This document shows, piece after piece, positions 56,542 to 64,000 of a stretch of DNA of 64,000 nucleotides. Positions within the stretch are counted from its first letter, which is position 1. Each line of letters begins with the position of its first letter. The position numbers were made by a program, and so were the translations under genes. The DNA lies in the NCBI RefSeq assembly GCF_023218075.1, contig NZ_JALPTB010000017.1, positions 1 through 64,000 of the forward strand. Reading direction: 5' to 3'. The notes beneath the pieces are model-generated. The model worked only from the letters and a program-made list of their open reading frames with translations. It did no database searches and had not been told where the DNA came from. This stretch comes from Rhodococcus sp. HM1 (lineage in GTDB: Bacteria; Actinomycetota; Actinomycetes; Mycobacteriales; Mycobacteriaceae).

Positions 56542-57561
56542 ACACTCGCAGGGGCCGGGAGCGTCGCGCACCCACCCCAGCCTGGTCAGCACCGCTTCGA
56601 CCTCCCGCGCGACCTCGCACGGCGCCGACGCGACCTCCTGATAGCCGAAGACCAGCCGCGCCCGTCCGGCCAGTTCGGCGGCGTTGTCGCGACGCCGGTC
56701 CCGGAATGCGACCTCGACCATCGAATGCGCCCACCGGCCGTCCAGCCGAACCGTGAGCGGGCATCCGGCGGCGTCGTAGGTGCAGTCCTCGTACAACGTC
56801 CGGCCGTCGACGACCGTCGGGGCCTGCCGGGTCGCGACGGGCAGTGCGTGCGCCCGCTCGACGTCGATCGCGTAGTGATATTCGAGGACGGACTGCACAC
56901 CGTCCGCCAGCAACGTCAGGGCCTCGGTGATCGGACCGCGGTAGCGGTACGGTGGCCGTTCCTCGATCCGCCGGCGCACATCGTGCAGTCGCAGCCCGGC
57001 GTTCGTGACCGTGGAGATCAGCGACATGTACGCCTCCCGCGGAGATGCTTGCGCCGTCGCCAGATCCAGTGCCGTGTCGACCTTCGTCGTGCGCGGCAAC
57101 CGTGCGTCGACACCGATGTAGGCGTGCGCGCGGGACCGGTGCACGACGACCCCGGGATGCAGCGAGGCGGACGGTTTCGACACCGGCAGTTTCGCCTTCG
57201 GCCCGGCTGCCCGGACGGTTGCGCGTTGTGGCAGTGCGGATCTGCCGACCGGGACCGTGATGTGGACGGGTGCGGTGTCGTCGACGGGCAGCATGCCCCA
57301 CACCTCCGCCGCCGTGCGATGACTGAGCATCGCCGGACCGCCTCCGTACAACAGCGCAGCTTCGAGCACCATCGTCCGGGTGAGCGGTCCGCTGCTGACC
57401 GCGTAGACACCCTGCAGCACCCGTTGCCATCGCCCGGTGTCGAGCAGGTGCCGGACCGCTCCCCTGCCGATACCCGCCTCCGTCAGCTCGGCCTGGGTGA
57501 CCAGACCGGTGCGGTCGTCGAACAGCCTCTGTACGTTGCTTTTTCCGAAATCGTCCCCCAT
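56524..57561 (-). CDS. AbiEi-like (type IV antitoxin family) protein
   Basis: A 345-residue protein with an N-terminal winged helix like AbiEi antitoxins (LVTQAELTEAGIGRGAVRHLLDTGRWQRVLQGVYAVS, residues 20-57), then a middle domain with AALLYGGGPAMLSHRTAAEVWGML, and a C-terminal part resembling a DUF559-type nuclease fold (VQSVLEYHYAIDVERAHAL, LYEDCTYDAAGCPLTVRLDGRWAH, FGYQEVASAPCEVAREVEAVLTRLGW). No toxin gene is next to it. It lies between two copies of the same palindrome; the last four residues and stop are encoded by one. ATG at 57561 has no strong ribosome site. Orphan relatives are common in actinobacteria. Confidence 0.72.
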   Translation of the reverse strand: MGDDFGKSNVQRLFDDRTGLVTQAELTEAGIGRGAVRHLLDTGRWQRVLQGVYAVSSGPLTRTMVLEAALLYGGGPAMLSHRTAAEVWGMLPVDDTAPVHITVPVGRSALPQRATVRAAGPKAKLPVSKPSASLHPGVVVHRSRAHAYIGVDARLPRTTKVDTALDLATAQASPREAYMSLISTVTNAGLRLHDVRRRIEERPPYRYRGPITEALTLLADGVQSVLEYHYAIDVERAHALPVATRQAPTVVDGRTLYEDCTYDAAGCPLTVRLDGRWAHSMVEVAFRDRRRDNAAELAGRARLVFGYQEVASAPCEVAREVEAVLTRLGWVRDAPGPCECRAWFR

Positions 57562-57591
57562 GCGGTCGATGATGACCGACGCGGAGACGGG

Positions 57592-57622
57592 AAAGGCTCC
57601 CGACCGGGGTCGGGAGCCCTTT
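57592..57622 (-). terminator. Terminator of the fadA-fadB transcript
   Basis: AAAGG-CTCCCGAC pairs with GTCGGGAG-CCCTTT across a 4-base loop with one bulged base; on the coding strand CCTTTCCC follows. It lies 62 bases after the fadB stop. Confidence 0.75.
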
Positions 57623-57635
57623 CGTGTGGATAACT

Positions 57636-57677
57636 CGTGCGTGGTTTTGGTAGCTGCTGCTACCAAAACCACGCACG
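57636..57677. repeat. GTGCGTGG-family palindrome, copy 2
   Basis: CGTGCGTGGTTTTGGTAG pairs perfectly over 18 bp around CTGCTG. It differs from copy 1 at one position of each arm (a compensated C-T change), which keeps the stem. It lies 6 bases after the fadB stop. Confidence 0.9.
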
Positions 57678-57683
57678 GGCGCG

Positions 57684-59828
57684 CTAGCGCAGGGAGGCCG
57701 GCGGGGTGAAGCGCTCGCCGTACTTGGCGGCGAGTTCCTCGGCCCGCTTGACGAAGCCTTCCTTGCCACCCGGGTAGCCGACGATGAACTGCGCGACACC
57801 ACCGGTCCAGGCCGGGAAGCCGATGCCGAGGATCGAACCGATGTTGGCGTCGGCGGTCGTCTCCAGAACGCCCTCGTCGAAGCACTTCTGGGTCTCGATC
57901 GCCTCGGCGAACAGCATGCGGTCGATCAGGTCCTGCAGCGGCACGTCGAGCGTCGCCTCGGTCTGGTAGTGGTCACGCAGACCCTGCCAGATGCCGAGAC
58001 GCTTGCCGGTCTCGTCGTACTCGTAGAAGCCGGCCTTCTCGAGGCGTCCCGGACGACCCTGCTCGACCATCCAGTCGACGACGTCGAGCGCGGGGTGACG
58101 GGTGGCGCCCATCTTGGTGTCGCCCTTGGCCGCGGCCTCGGCCGTCTCCTTCGCGATCTTCTGCATGAGCTTCATGTTCAGCTCGTCGGTCAGCTGCAGC
58201 GGCGGAGCCGGGTAACCGGCCTGCGAGCCGGCCTGCTCGATCGTCGCGGGCTCGATGCCCTCGCCGAGCATCGCGATGGCCTCGTTCACGAACGTGCCGA
58301 TCACCCGCGAGGTGAAGAAGCCGCGGCTGTCGTTCACGACGATCGGGGTCTTGCGGATCGCGAGCGTGTAGTCGAACACGCGGGCCAGCGCCTCGTCGGA
58401 GGTCTTCTCGCCCTTGATGATCTCGACCAGCGGCATCTTGTCGACCGGGGAGAAGAAGTGGATGCCGATGAAGTCCTCGGGGCGCTTCACACCGGTCGCG
58501 AGACCCGTGATCGGCAGCGTCGAGGTGTTCGAGCCGAGCAGCGCGTCGGGATCGACGATGTCCTCGATCTCCTGGAACACCTTGTGCTTGAGCTCGGTGC
58601 TCTCGAAGACGGCCTCGATGACGAAGTCGACGCCCGCGAAGTCGGCGACATCGGCGGTCGGCTTGATGCGATCGAGCAGAGCCTTCGACTTCTCCTCGGT
58701 GGTCTTGCCACGCGAGAGGGCCTTGGCCTCGATCTTCTCCGAGTAGCTCTTGCCACGCTCGGCGGCCTCGAGGGTGACGTCCTTGAGGACGACCTCGAAA
58801 CCGGCCTTGGCGGAGACGTACGCGATGCCGGCGCCCATCATGCCCGCGCCGAGCACGCCGACCTTCTTGATCTCACGCTTGGGCACGTCCTTCGGACGCG
58901 AGGCGCCCGAGTTGATGGCCTGCATGTCGAAGAAGAACGCCTGGATCATGTTCTTCGCGACCTGACCGGTGGCCAGCTCCACGAAGTAGCGGGACTCGAT
59001 GGTCGACGCGTTGTCGAAGTCGACCTGCGAGCCCTCGACCGCCGCGGCCATGATGGCGCGCGGAGCCGGCATCGGAGCACCCTTGAGCTGCTTGCGCAGG
59101 TTCGCAGGGAACGCAGGGAGGTTCGCGGCGAAGGCCGGCGACGACGGGGTGCCACCGGGGATCTTGTAGCCCTTGACATCCCACGGCTGCACGCCGCCCT
59201 CGGGGTTGGCCTTGATCCACGCCTTCGCGGCCGGGACGAGTTCCTCGATGCTGCCGACGACCTCGTCGATCAGGCCGAGCTCCTTGGCCTTGACCGCGTT
59301 GTACTTGTTGCCCTGCAACAGAACCGAGAGCAGGGCGGTCTGGATGCCGAGCAGGCGGACGGTGCGGGTGACGCCACCGCCACCGGGCAGCAGGCCGAGG
59401 CTCGCCTCGGGCAGACCGATCTGCACGCCCTTGACGTCGGCGGCGATGCGGTGGTGGGTCGCGAGGGCGATCTCGAGGCCGCCACCGAGCGCGGCACCGT
59501 TGATCGCGGCGACGACGGGCTTGCCGAGGGTCTCGAGGCGACGCAGGTCCGCCTTGATGTCCTGCACCTCGTCGAACGTCGCCTGCGCGTCGTCGGGTCC
59601 GATGGCGATGAGGTTGCGCAGGTCGCCGCCGGCGAAGAAGGTCTTCTTCGCGGAGGTGATCACGACACCGGTGATCGAATCCTTCTCGGCGACGAGACGA
59701 TCCACGGTCGCCTTCATCGAGGACTTGTAGAGCGCGTTCATCGTGTTCGCGCCCTGGTTGGGGTCGTCGAGGGTCAGCACGACGATGCCGTCGGCGTCCT
59801 TATCCCAGGAAATCATGTTGTCGCTCAC
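57684..59828 (-). CDS. fadB: Fatty acid oxidation complex alpha subunit (FadB-type)
   Basis: A 714-residue fusion of enoyl-CoA hydratase and 3-hydroxyacyl-CoA dehydrogenase. The crotonase part has NGAALGGGLEIALATHHRIAAD and GLLPGGGGVTRTVRLLG; the dehydrogenase part begins VGVLGAGMMGAGIAYVSAKAG (about residue 337) with GSNTSTLPIT and HFFSPVDKMPLVEII containing the catalytic His. It performs the middle two steps of beta-oxidation. It follows fadA by 23 bases, as Rv0859-Rv0860 in mycobacteria. A palindrome and a terminator follow. Confidence 0.95.
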   Translation of the reverse strand: MSDNMISWDKDADGIVVLTLDDPNQGANTMNALYKSSMKATVDRLVAEKDSITGVVITSAKKTFFAGGDLRNLIAIGPDDAQATFDEVQDIKADLRRLETLGKPVVAAINGAALGGGLEIALATHHRIAADVKGVQIGLPEASLGLLPGGGGVTRTVRLLGIQTALLSVLLQGNKYNAVKAKELGLIDEVVGSIEELVPAAKAWIKANPEGGVQPWDVKGYKIPGGTPSSPAFAANLPAFPANLRKQLKGAPMPAPRAIMAAAVEGSQVDFDNASTIESRYFVELATGQVAKNMIQAFFFDMQAINSGASRPKDVPKREIKKVGVLGAGMMGAGIAYVSAKAGFEVVLKDVTLEAAERGKSYSEKIEAKALSRGKTTEEKSKALLDRIKPTADVADFAGVDFVIEAVFESTELKHKVFQEIEDIVDPDALLGSNTSTLPITGLATGVKRPEDFIGIHFFSPVDKMPLVEIIKGEKTSDEALARVFDYTLAIRKTPIVVNDSRGFFTSRVIGTFVNEAIAMLGEGIEPATIEQAGSQAGYPAPPLQLTDELNMKLMQKIAKETAEAAAKGDTKMGATRHPALDVVDWMVEQGRPGRLEKAGFYEYDETGKRLGIWQGLRDHYQTEATLDVPLQDLIDRMLFAEAIETQKCFDEGVLETTADANIGSILGIGFPAWTGGVAQFIVGYPGGKEGFVKRAEELAAKYGERFTPPASLR

Positions 59829-59851
59829 TGTTTTTCAGATTCCTTCCGGTG

Positions 59852-61066
59852 TCAGACGCGCTCGATGATGGTGGCCACACCCATACCGCCACCGATGCAC
59901 AGGGTGACGAGGGCGCGCTTGGCTCCGCGACGCTCGAGCTCGTCGACCATCGTGCCGGTGATCATGGCGCCCGTGGCGCCGAGCGGGTGGCCCATCGCGA
60001 TGGCGCCGCCGTTGACGTTGAGCTTCTCGTCCGGGATGTTCAGATCCTTCTGGAACTTCAGGACGACGGAGGCGAAGGCCTCGTTGATCTCGAACAGGTC
60101 GATGTCGTCGACCGTCAGGCCCGCCGCGGCGAGGACCTTGTGCGCGGCCGGGGTGGGGCCGGTGAGCATGATCGTCGAGTCGGCACCGGAGGTGGCGGTC
60201 GCGACGACGCGGGCACGCGGGGTCAGGCCCAGGTCCTTGCCGGCCTGCTCGGAACCGACGAGCACCAGCGCGGCACCGTCGACGATGCCGGAGCTGTTGC
60301 CACCGTGGTGGACGTGGTTGATCTTCTCGACGAAGTGGTACTTCTGCATCGCGACGGCGTCGAAGCCGCCCATCTCACCGATCGTCGCGAACGACAGAGC
60401 GAGCTTGCCGAGGCCCTCGAGGGTGGTGTCGGGGCGCATGTGCTCGTCGTGGTCGAGGATGGTCAGGCCGTTCTGGTCCTTGACCGGCACGACCGACTTG
60501 GAGAAGTAGCCACCGGACCACGCGGCAGCGGCGAGCTGCTGCGAACGCAGGGCGTAGGCATCGACGTCCTCGCGGCTGAAGCCCTCGATGGTCGCGATGA
60601 GGTCGGCGGAGATGCCCTGGGGCACGAGGTAGCTGTCGTAGTTGGTGGCGGGATCGAGCATCCACGCGCCACCGTCGGAGCCCATCGGGACGCGCGACAT
60701 GGACTCGACACCGCCGGCGATGACCAGCTCGTCCCAGCCGGAGCGCACCTTCTGCGCAGCCAGGTTCACGGCCTCGAGGCCGGAGGCACAGAAGCGGTTG
60801 AGCTGGAAGCCGCCGGTGGTCACGGGCAGGCCGGACACGGTGACCGCGGTGCGCGCGATGTCGGCACCCTGGTCGCCGACCGGGCCGACGACGCCGAGGA
60901 TCAGGTCGGAGATGCGGTTCTCGTCCAGGTCGGGGAAGCGAACACGCAGCTCGTCGATCAGGCCCGTAACCAGGGAGATCGGCTTGACGGAGTGCAGCGA
61001 CCCGGTCTTCTTGCCGCGGCCGCGCGGAGTTCGGATGGCTTCATAGATGAATGCCTCTGTGGTCAC
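59852..61066 (-). CDS. fadA: Acetyl-CoA acyltransferase (thiolase, FadA-type)
   Basis: A 404-residue thiolase for the last step of beta-oxidation. The nucleophile is Cys93 in [14 protein letters not shown], the catalytic His is in [16 protein letters not shown] and the second Cys in [11 protein letters not shown] near the C-terminus. The start is GTG at 61066 with GGAAGGAAC upstream; an open extension of 23 codons is not thiolase-like. With fadB it forms the trifunctional complex. Expression signals upstream are not clear. Confidence 0.95.
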   Translation of the reverse strand: MTTEAFIYEAIRTPRGRGKKTGSLHSVKPISLVTGLIDELRVRFPDLDENRISDLILGVVGPVGDQGADIARTAVTVSGLPVTTGGFQLNRFCASGLEAVNLAAQKVRSGWDELVIAGGVESMSRVPMGSDGGAWMLDPATNYDSYLVPQGISADLIATIEGFSREDVDAYALRSQQLAAAAWSGGYFSKSVVPVKDQNGLTILDHDEHMRPDTTLEGLGKLALSFATIGEMGGFDAVAMQKYHFVEKINHVHHGGNSSGIVDGAALVLVGSEQAGKDLGLTPRARVVATATSGADSTIMLTGPTPAAHKVLAAAGLTVDDIDLFEINEAFASVVLKFQKDLNIPDEKLNVNGGAIAMGHPLGATGAMITGTMVDELERRGAKRALVTLCIGGGMGVATIIERV

Positions 61067-61239
61067 AGTGCGGGGTTCCTTCCCGTGCTTTCGAATGTGA
61101 CGGGCGTTGTCCGCTGTGACAGCAGCCACGCCCAACCTCCACCACCCTAGGAGCGTCCGGTCCGGCTTTTAAGGACCGAACCGATCGGAGTCCGTGACCG
61201 AAGCGAGCGAGCGCTCGGGTGCGGGACGGACGGATGGAG

Positions 61240-61878
61240 TCAGATGCCGAGACCGGCCTCGCGGGCCCGCACGATCGCGGTCGCGCGGTCGACGGCGCCG
61301 AGTTTGCCCAGCACGTTCGACACGTGGTTGCGCACCGTCTTCTGGCTCAGGACCAGCCGCCGCGAGATCGTGGCGTTGTCGTAGCCGCGCGCGACCAGGT
61401 CCAGCACCTCGCGTTCACGCTCGGTCAGTTCGGGGAACGCACCGCGCGCGACCGTGCGGGACGTGGCCATCACACCCAGCGCCTTCTCCGCGACCGCGGC
61501 ACCGACGATCAGTTCCCCGCCCGCGACCGCCCGGATCGCGCGTTCCACCCCGGACGGATCGGCACCTTTGACGAGGTAGCCGCGCGCCCCGGCCCGCATC
61601 GCCGCGACGAGCAGATCCGCGTCCTCGTGCATGGTCACCATCAGCACCCGGAGTGCGGGATGTTTCGCGACGAGGCCGGCGGTCGCTTCGATGCCGGAAC
61701 CGTCACCGAGTTCGATGTCCATCAGCACGACGTCGACGTCCGCGGTCACCACGTCGAGGGCCTGGCTCACCGAGCTGGCCTCGGCGACCACGTCGATTCC
61801 GTCGAGGGTGCCGAGCAGCGCGACCATCCCGAGCCGGAAGACCGGATGATCGTCGACGACGGCGACGCGGATGCTCAT
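61240..61878 (-). CDS. NarL/LuxR-family response regulator
   Basis: A 212-residue two-component regulator. The receiver has acidic pocket residues Asp9-Asp10, the phosphoacceptor Asp54 (VLMDIELGDGSG) and Lys in GYLVKGAD. The C-terminal GerE-type helix-turn-helix is LTEREREVLDLVARGYDNATISRRLVLSQKTVRNHVSNVLGKLG. The ATG overlaps the stop of the histidine kinase (ATGA), so the two are translated together. Target genes are unknown. Confidence 0.93.
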   Translation of the reverse strand: MSIRVAVVDDHPVFRLGMVALLGTLDGIDVVAEASSVSQALDVVTADVDVVLMDIELGDGSGIEATAGLVAKHPALRVLMVTMHEDADLLVAAMRAGARGYLVKGADPSGVERAIRAVAGGELIVGAAVAEKALGVMATSRTVARGAFPELTEREREVLDLVARGYDNATISRRLVLSQKTVRNHVSNVLGKLGAVDRATAIVRAREAGLGI

Positions 61879-63836
61879 GACTCTCCTGCCGGAACTGCCG
61901 GTGACGTGGCCGTCCACGGCAGACGAGCGCGCACGACGGTGCCGTGCGGGTGTGCTTCGGTGATGTCGACGACGCCGCCGACGTCGCGGGCACGTTCGCG
62001 CATGCTGTGGGTGCCGACGCCGGCGCGGGCGTCCGGTCCCCTGCCGCGACCGTCGTCGCTGACCTCGACGGTGAGCAGGTCTCCGGTGGTGTGAATGCGG
62101 ACCGTGCATCCGCGAGCACCGGAATGCCTGCGCGCGTTCGTGACCGCTTCGACGGTGATGCCGTACGCCGCGGCGGCCACCGCCCGGGACAGTCCGGCCG
62201 GGGCGTCGGCGTCGACGTCGATCGTGAACCCGCTGTTCGAATGGATGCCGGCGAGTTCGTCGACCGCGGCGACGAGTCCCAGCTCGTCGAGCACGGGCGG
62301 GAGCAGTCCCCGCGACAGTTCGCGCACGCCCTCCACCTGGTGGTCGAGTTCGCGCAGCAGCGCGTCGATCAGCTCCAGCGCGCCCTTCGGGTCGGTGCCG
62401 GCGAGGTTGCGAGCCCCCTGCAGCCCGAGCCGGATTCCGGCGAGGGACGGGCCCAGCCCGTCGTGCAGTTCCCGGCGGATGGTGCGCCGCTCCTCGAGGC
62501 GTGCCTCCCGGAGCTGGTGCCGCGCCGCGTCGAGTTCCTCCGCGGACCGCAGCACGACGAGTCCGGCTTCGACGACGGTGGCGAGCTCACCGAGCGCGCG
62601 CAGACTGCGGGGCCCGAGGGCCTCCCCGGGTGGCGCGGTCACCGTGAGGGTTCCGGAGTCCAGGATCATCTCCTCGGCGCGGCCGGTGGGTTCGCCCCAG
62701 CGCGCGAGGATCTCGCCGTCCCGGCTCACCGTGACCGATTCGAGCCGCAGCGCGGTGCCGATGCCGGCGGTGAGGTCGCCGAGGAGCCGGCGGGGCGTGC
62801 CGGCACCCGCGAAGTGCCGGCCGAGGTTCTGCACCGCGCGGACGGAGTCGATGCCGTCGCCGTACACGAGGCGGTGCACGCGTCGTGTCAGGCTGCTCCG
62901 CACCGGCTGCACGGCCAGCGCGACCGCGGTCGCGGCGATGGCCTGGGCGGCGACCGAGCCGTCCGTCGGCAACATCAGCGACGCGGTCACCGCGACCACG
63001 AGATACCCGGCGGCGAGCACCGCGACGAGACTGCCGGCGAGCGCGGCGCGGCTGACCGCGAAATCCAGCCCCCACAGTCGTTGCCGCAGCACCACGACGA
63101 GGATCGCGACGGGGTAGAACGCCTGGGTCGCCAGGTGGATCAGCGGAGTGAGCATCCACGGCAGCCCGGGGACGGCGAGCGGAATGTAGGAGGCCGTCAT
63201 CAGCGCCGCGCCGAGCGCGAGCCAGCCGAGCCCGGCGGACTCCGCCGCCGGGGCGGTGCGGCGCCGCCACAGCACGTGCGCGGCGGCGAGGAACCCGACC
63301 ACCACGACGGGTAGCACCAGCCACAGGTCGGCGGTGTCGGTGTACGTGCGGGCCCACCAGAACCATACGGTCGCAACAGTTCCGGCGGCCACGCCGATCT
63401 GCTCGAGCTGCCCGAGCGTGCCGTCCCGGACCAGCCACGGCACCACCAGGAACAACGCGAGCGTTCCCGGGATCCACGCCGAATTCTGCAGGGGCGCGAG
63501 CGCGCCGACGAACGGCAACTCGGGTCGCACGAGCGCGAGCCGCGACCACGCGTAGGACAGCGCCGCGATCCCCGGGCCGATCGCGGCGACCGCCGTGATG
63601 ATCGGCACCGGATGCACGCGACGTGCGAGCACCACCCCCGTGACCGTTCCGTACACGGCGGCACCGACGACGTCGACGAGGAAGAACAACTGATCGGCGT
63701 CCAGCGTCGGCCGGGCGGCGGCGAACACCACGACCGAAACGACTGCGAGTGCCCAGGCCAGGACGGCGACGACTGCGGCGGGCACCGGTGTTCCACCGGT
63801 GCCCGCCGACCCCTCGTTCTCGTGCGCGACTGTCAT
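61875..63836 (-). CDS. NarL-type membrane sensor histidine kinase
   Basis: A 653-residue kinase. The N-terminal 310 residues hold about nine transmembrane segments, a possible 7TM-like sensor. Then follows a linker with a GAF-like region (RRLLGDLTAGIGTALRLESVTVSRDGEILARWG), the HisKA_3 box REARLEERRTIRRELHDGLGPSLAGIRLGL (His458) and an HATPase domain with AYGITVEAVTNARRHSGARG, DDGRGRGPDARAGVGTHSMRERA. The ATG at 63836 is taken rather than 63941 because upstream codons lose coding character. The signal may be membrane-derived; unknown. Confidence 0.92.
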   Translation of the reverse strand: MTVAHENEGSAGTGGTPVPAAVVAVLAWALAVVSVVVFAAARPTLDADQLFFLVDVVGAAVYGTVTGVVLARRVHPVPIITAVAAIGPGIAALSYAWSRLALVRPELPFVGALAPLQNSAWIPGTLALFLVVPWLVRDGTLGQLEQIGVAAGTVATVWFWWARTYTDTADLWLVLPVVVVGFLAAAHVLWRRRTAPAAESAGLGWLALGAALMTASYIPLAVPGLPWMLTPLIHLATQAFYPVAILVVVLRQRLWGLDFAVSRAALAGSLVAVLAAGYLVVAVTASLMLPTDGSVAAQAIAATAVALAVQPVRSSLTRRVHRLVYGDGIDSVRAVQNLGRHFAGAGTPRRLLGDLTAGIGTALRLESVTVSRDGEILARWGEPTGRAEEMILDSGTLTVTAPPGEALGPRSLRALGELATVVEAGLVVLRSAEELDAARHQLREARLEERRTIRRELHDGLGPSLAGIRLGLQGARNLAGTDPKGALELIDALLRELDHQVEGVRELSRGLLPPVLDELGLVAAVDELAGIHSNSGFTIDVDADAPAGLSRAVAAAAYGITVEAVTNARRHSGARGCTVRIHTTGDLLTVEVSDDGRGRGPDARAGVGTHSMRERARDVGGVVDITEAHPHGTVVRARLPWTATSPAVPAGES

Positions 63837-63876
63837 GGTGCGCCGAGTATCCCCGATTCCCCCCGTATTTCGTGAT

Positions 63877-64000
63877 TCACCGCGTCCGCGCGGCGACCGC
63901 GAAGCCGACCCCGGCCACGAGAACCCACACCGGGCCGACAAATCCGGCCAGGTACTGCAGCGGCGAGATGCCGGTCAGCAGCGTGAGGCCCCCCAGCACC
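63877..64000 (-). CDS. C-terminal end of a membrane protein (cut by window edge)
   Basis: The last 40 codons of a leftward gene that continues past the window: LGGLTLLTGISPLQYLAGFVGP then VWVLVAGVGFAVAARTR and a TGA. Two hydrophobic segments and a basic end suggest a small integral membrane protein. It is encoded upstream of the histidine kinase with a gap of 40 bases, so it may belong to the same operon. Confidence 0.6.
   Translation of the reverse strand, partial: VLGGLTLLTGISPLQYLAGFVGPVWVLVAGVGFAVAARTR

Noticed and set aside
56524-57561. Complete type IV toxin-antitoxin pair
   Set aside because: Only an AbiEi-like protein is present; neither side holds an AbiEii nucleotidyltransferase toxin.
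57969-60509. Open frame of 846 codons opposite fadB-fadA
   Set aside because: Leu/Gly/Arg/Asp-rich shadow of two clear beta-oxidation genes.

Overview
The window is high-GC DNA from a mycolic-acid actinobacterium, most likely Rhodococcus or a close relative. The reasons are very high third-position GC, many GTG starts, leaderless promoters, many fatty-acid and steroid catabolic genes, and a backbone in the same order as Mycobacterium tuberculosis Rv3708c-Rv3720: asd, ask, leuA, murT, gatD, recR, ybaB, peptidoglycan amidase, SRPBCC protein, FAD oxidase, cyclopropane-type methyltransferase. No rRNA, tRNA, CRISPR array, transposase or integrase was recognised.

Layout. 0-1.3 kb: a membrane-anchored heptad-repeat protein. 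1.3-9.7 kb: a leftward cluster of a double-hotdog thioesterase-like protein, a drug exporter, a large SARP/AfsR-type regulator, an FAD-linked oxidase and a TTHB210-like lipoprotein. 9.8-14.6 kb: an amidohydrolase, a mycothiol-dependent enzyme, a Tat-exported type II cholesterol oxidase with a KstR-like box, and a YdjM-type membrane protein. 14.8-17.4 kb: an oxidative-stress block (dps, a 19-residue membrane peptide, katA, furA). 17.4-20.6 kb: a methyltransferase, a tryptophanyl-tRNA synthetase preceded by a Trp-Trp-Trp attenuator, and a second TTHB210-like protein. 20.6-25.1 kb: a TetR-Baeyer-Villiger monooxygenase-ChoD-ADC-like operon. 25.1-35.7 kb: core biosynthesis (asd, lysC, leuA with a Leu leader, murT-gatD), with small stress or chromatin genes (yegP, lsr2) between. 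35.7-50.7 kb: an accessory catabolic block between gatD and recR (fadD, crotonase, nitronate monooxygenase, tandem-TetR protein, alcohol and aldehyde dehydrogenases, two MpaB-type oxygenases, exporter and regulators). 50.7-56.5 kb: recR-ybaB and cell-envelope or lipid genes. 56.5-61.1 kb: an AbiEi-like gene between two identical-type palindromes, then fadB-fadA. 61.2-64 kb: a NarL-type two-component system and the end of a membrane protein.

Regulation is unusually readable. Two ribosome-mediated attenuators (Trp, Leu), several leaderless promoters and at least five strong inverted-repeat operators can be seen. Two families of long perfect palindromes (four copies of one, two of the other) sit in intergenic gaps; some reach into genes and supply their last codons. 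The themes are oxidative catabolism of hydrophobic substrates (steroids, acyl-CoAs, alcohols and aldehydes), export, and redox defence.
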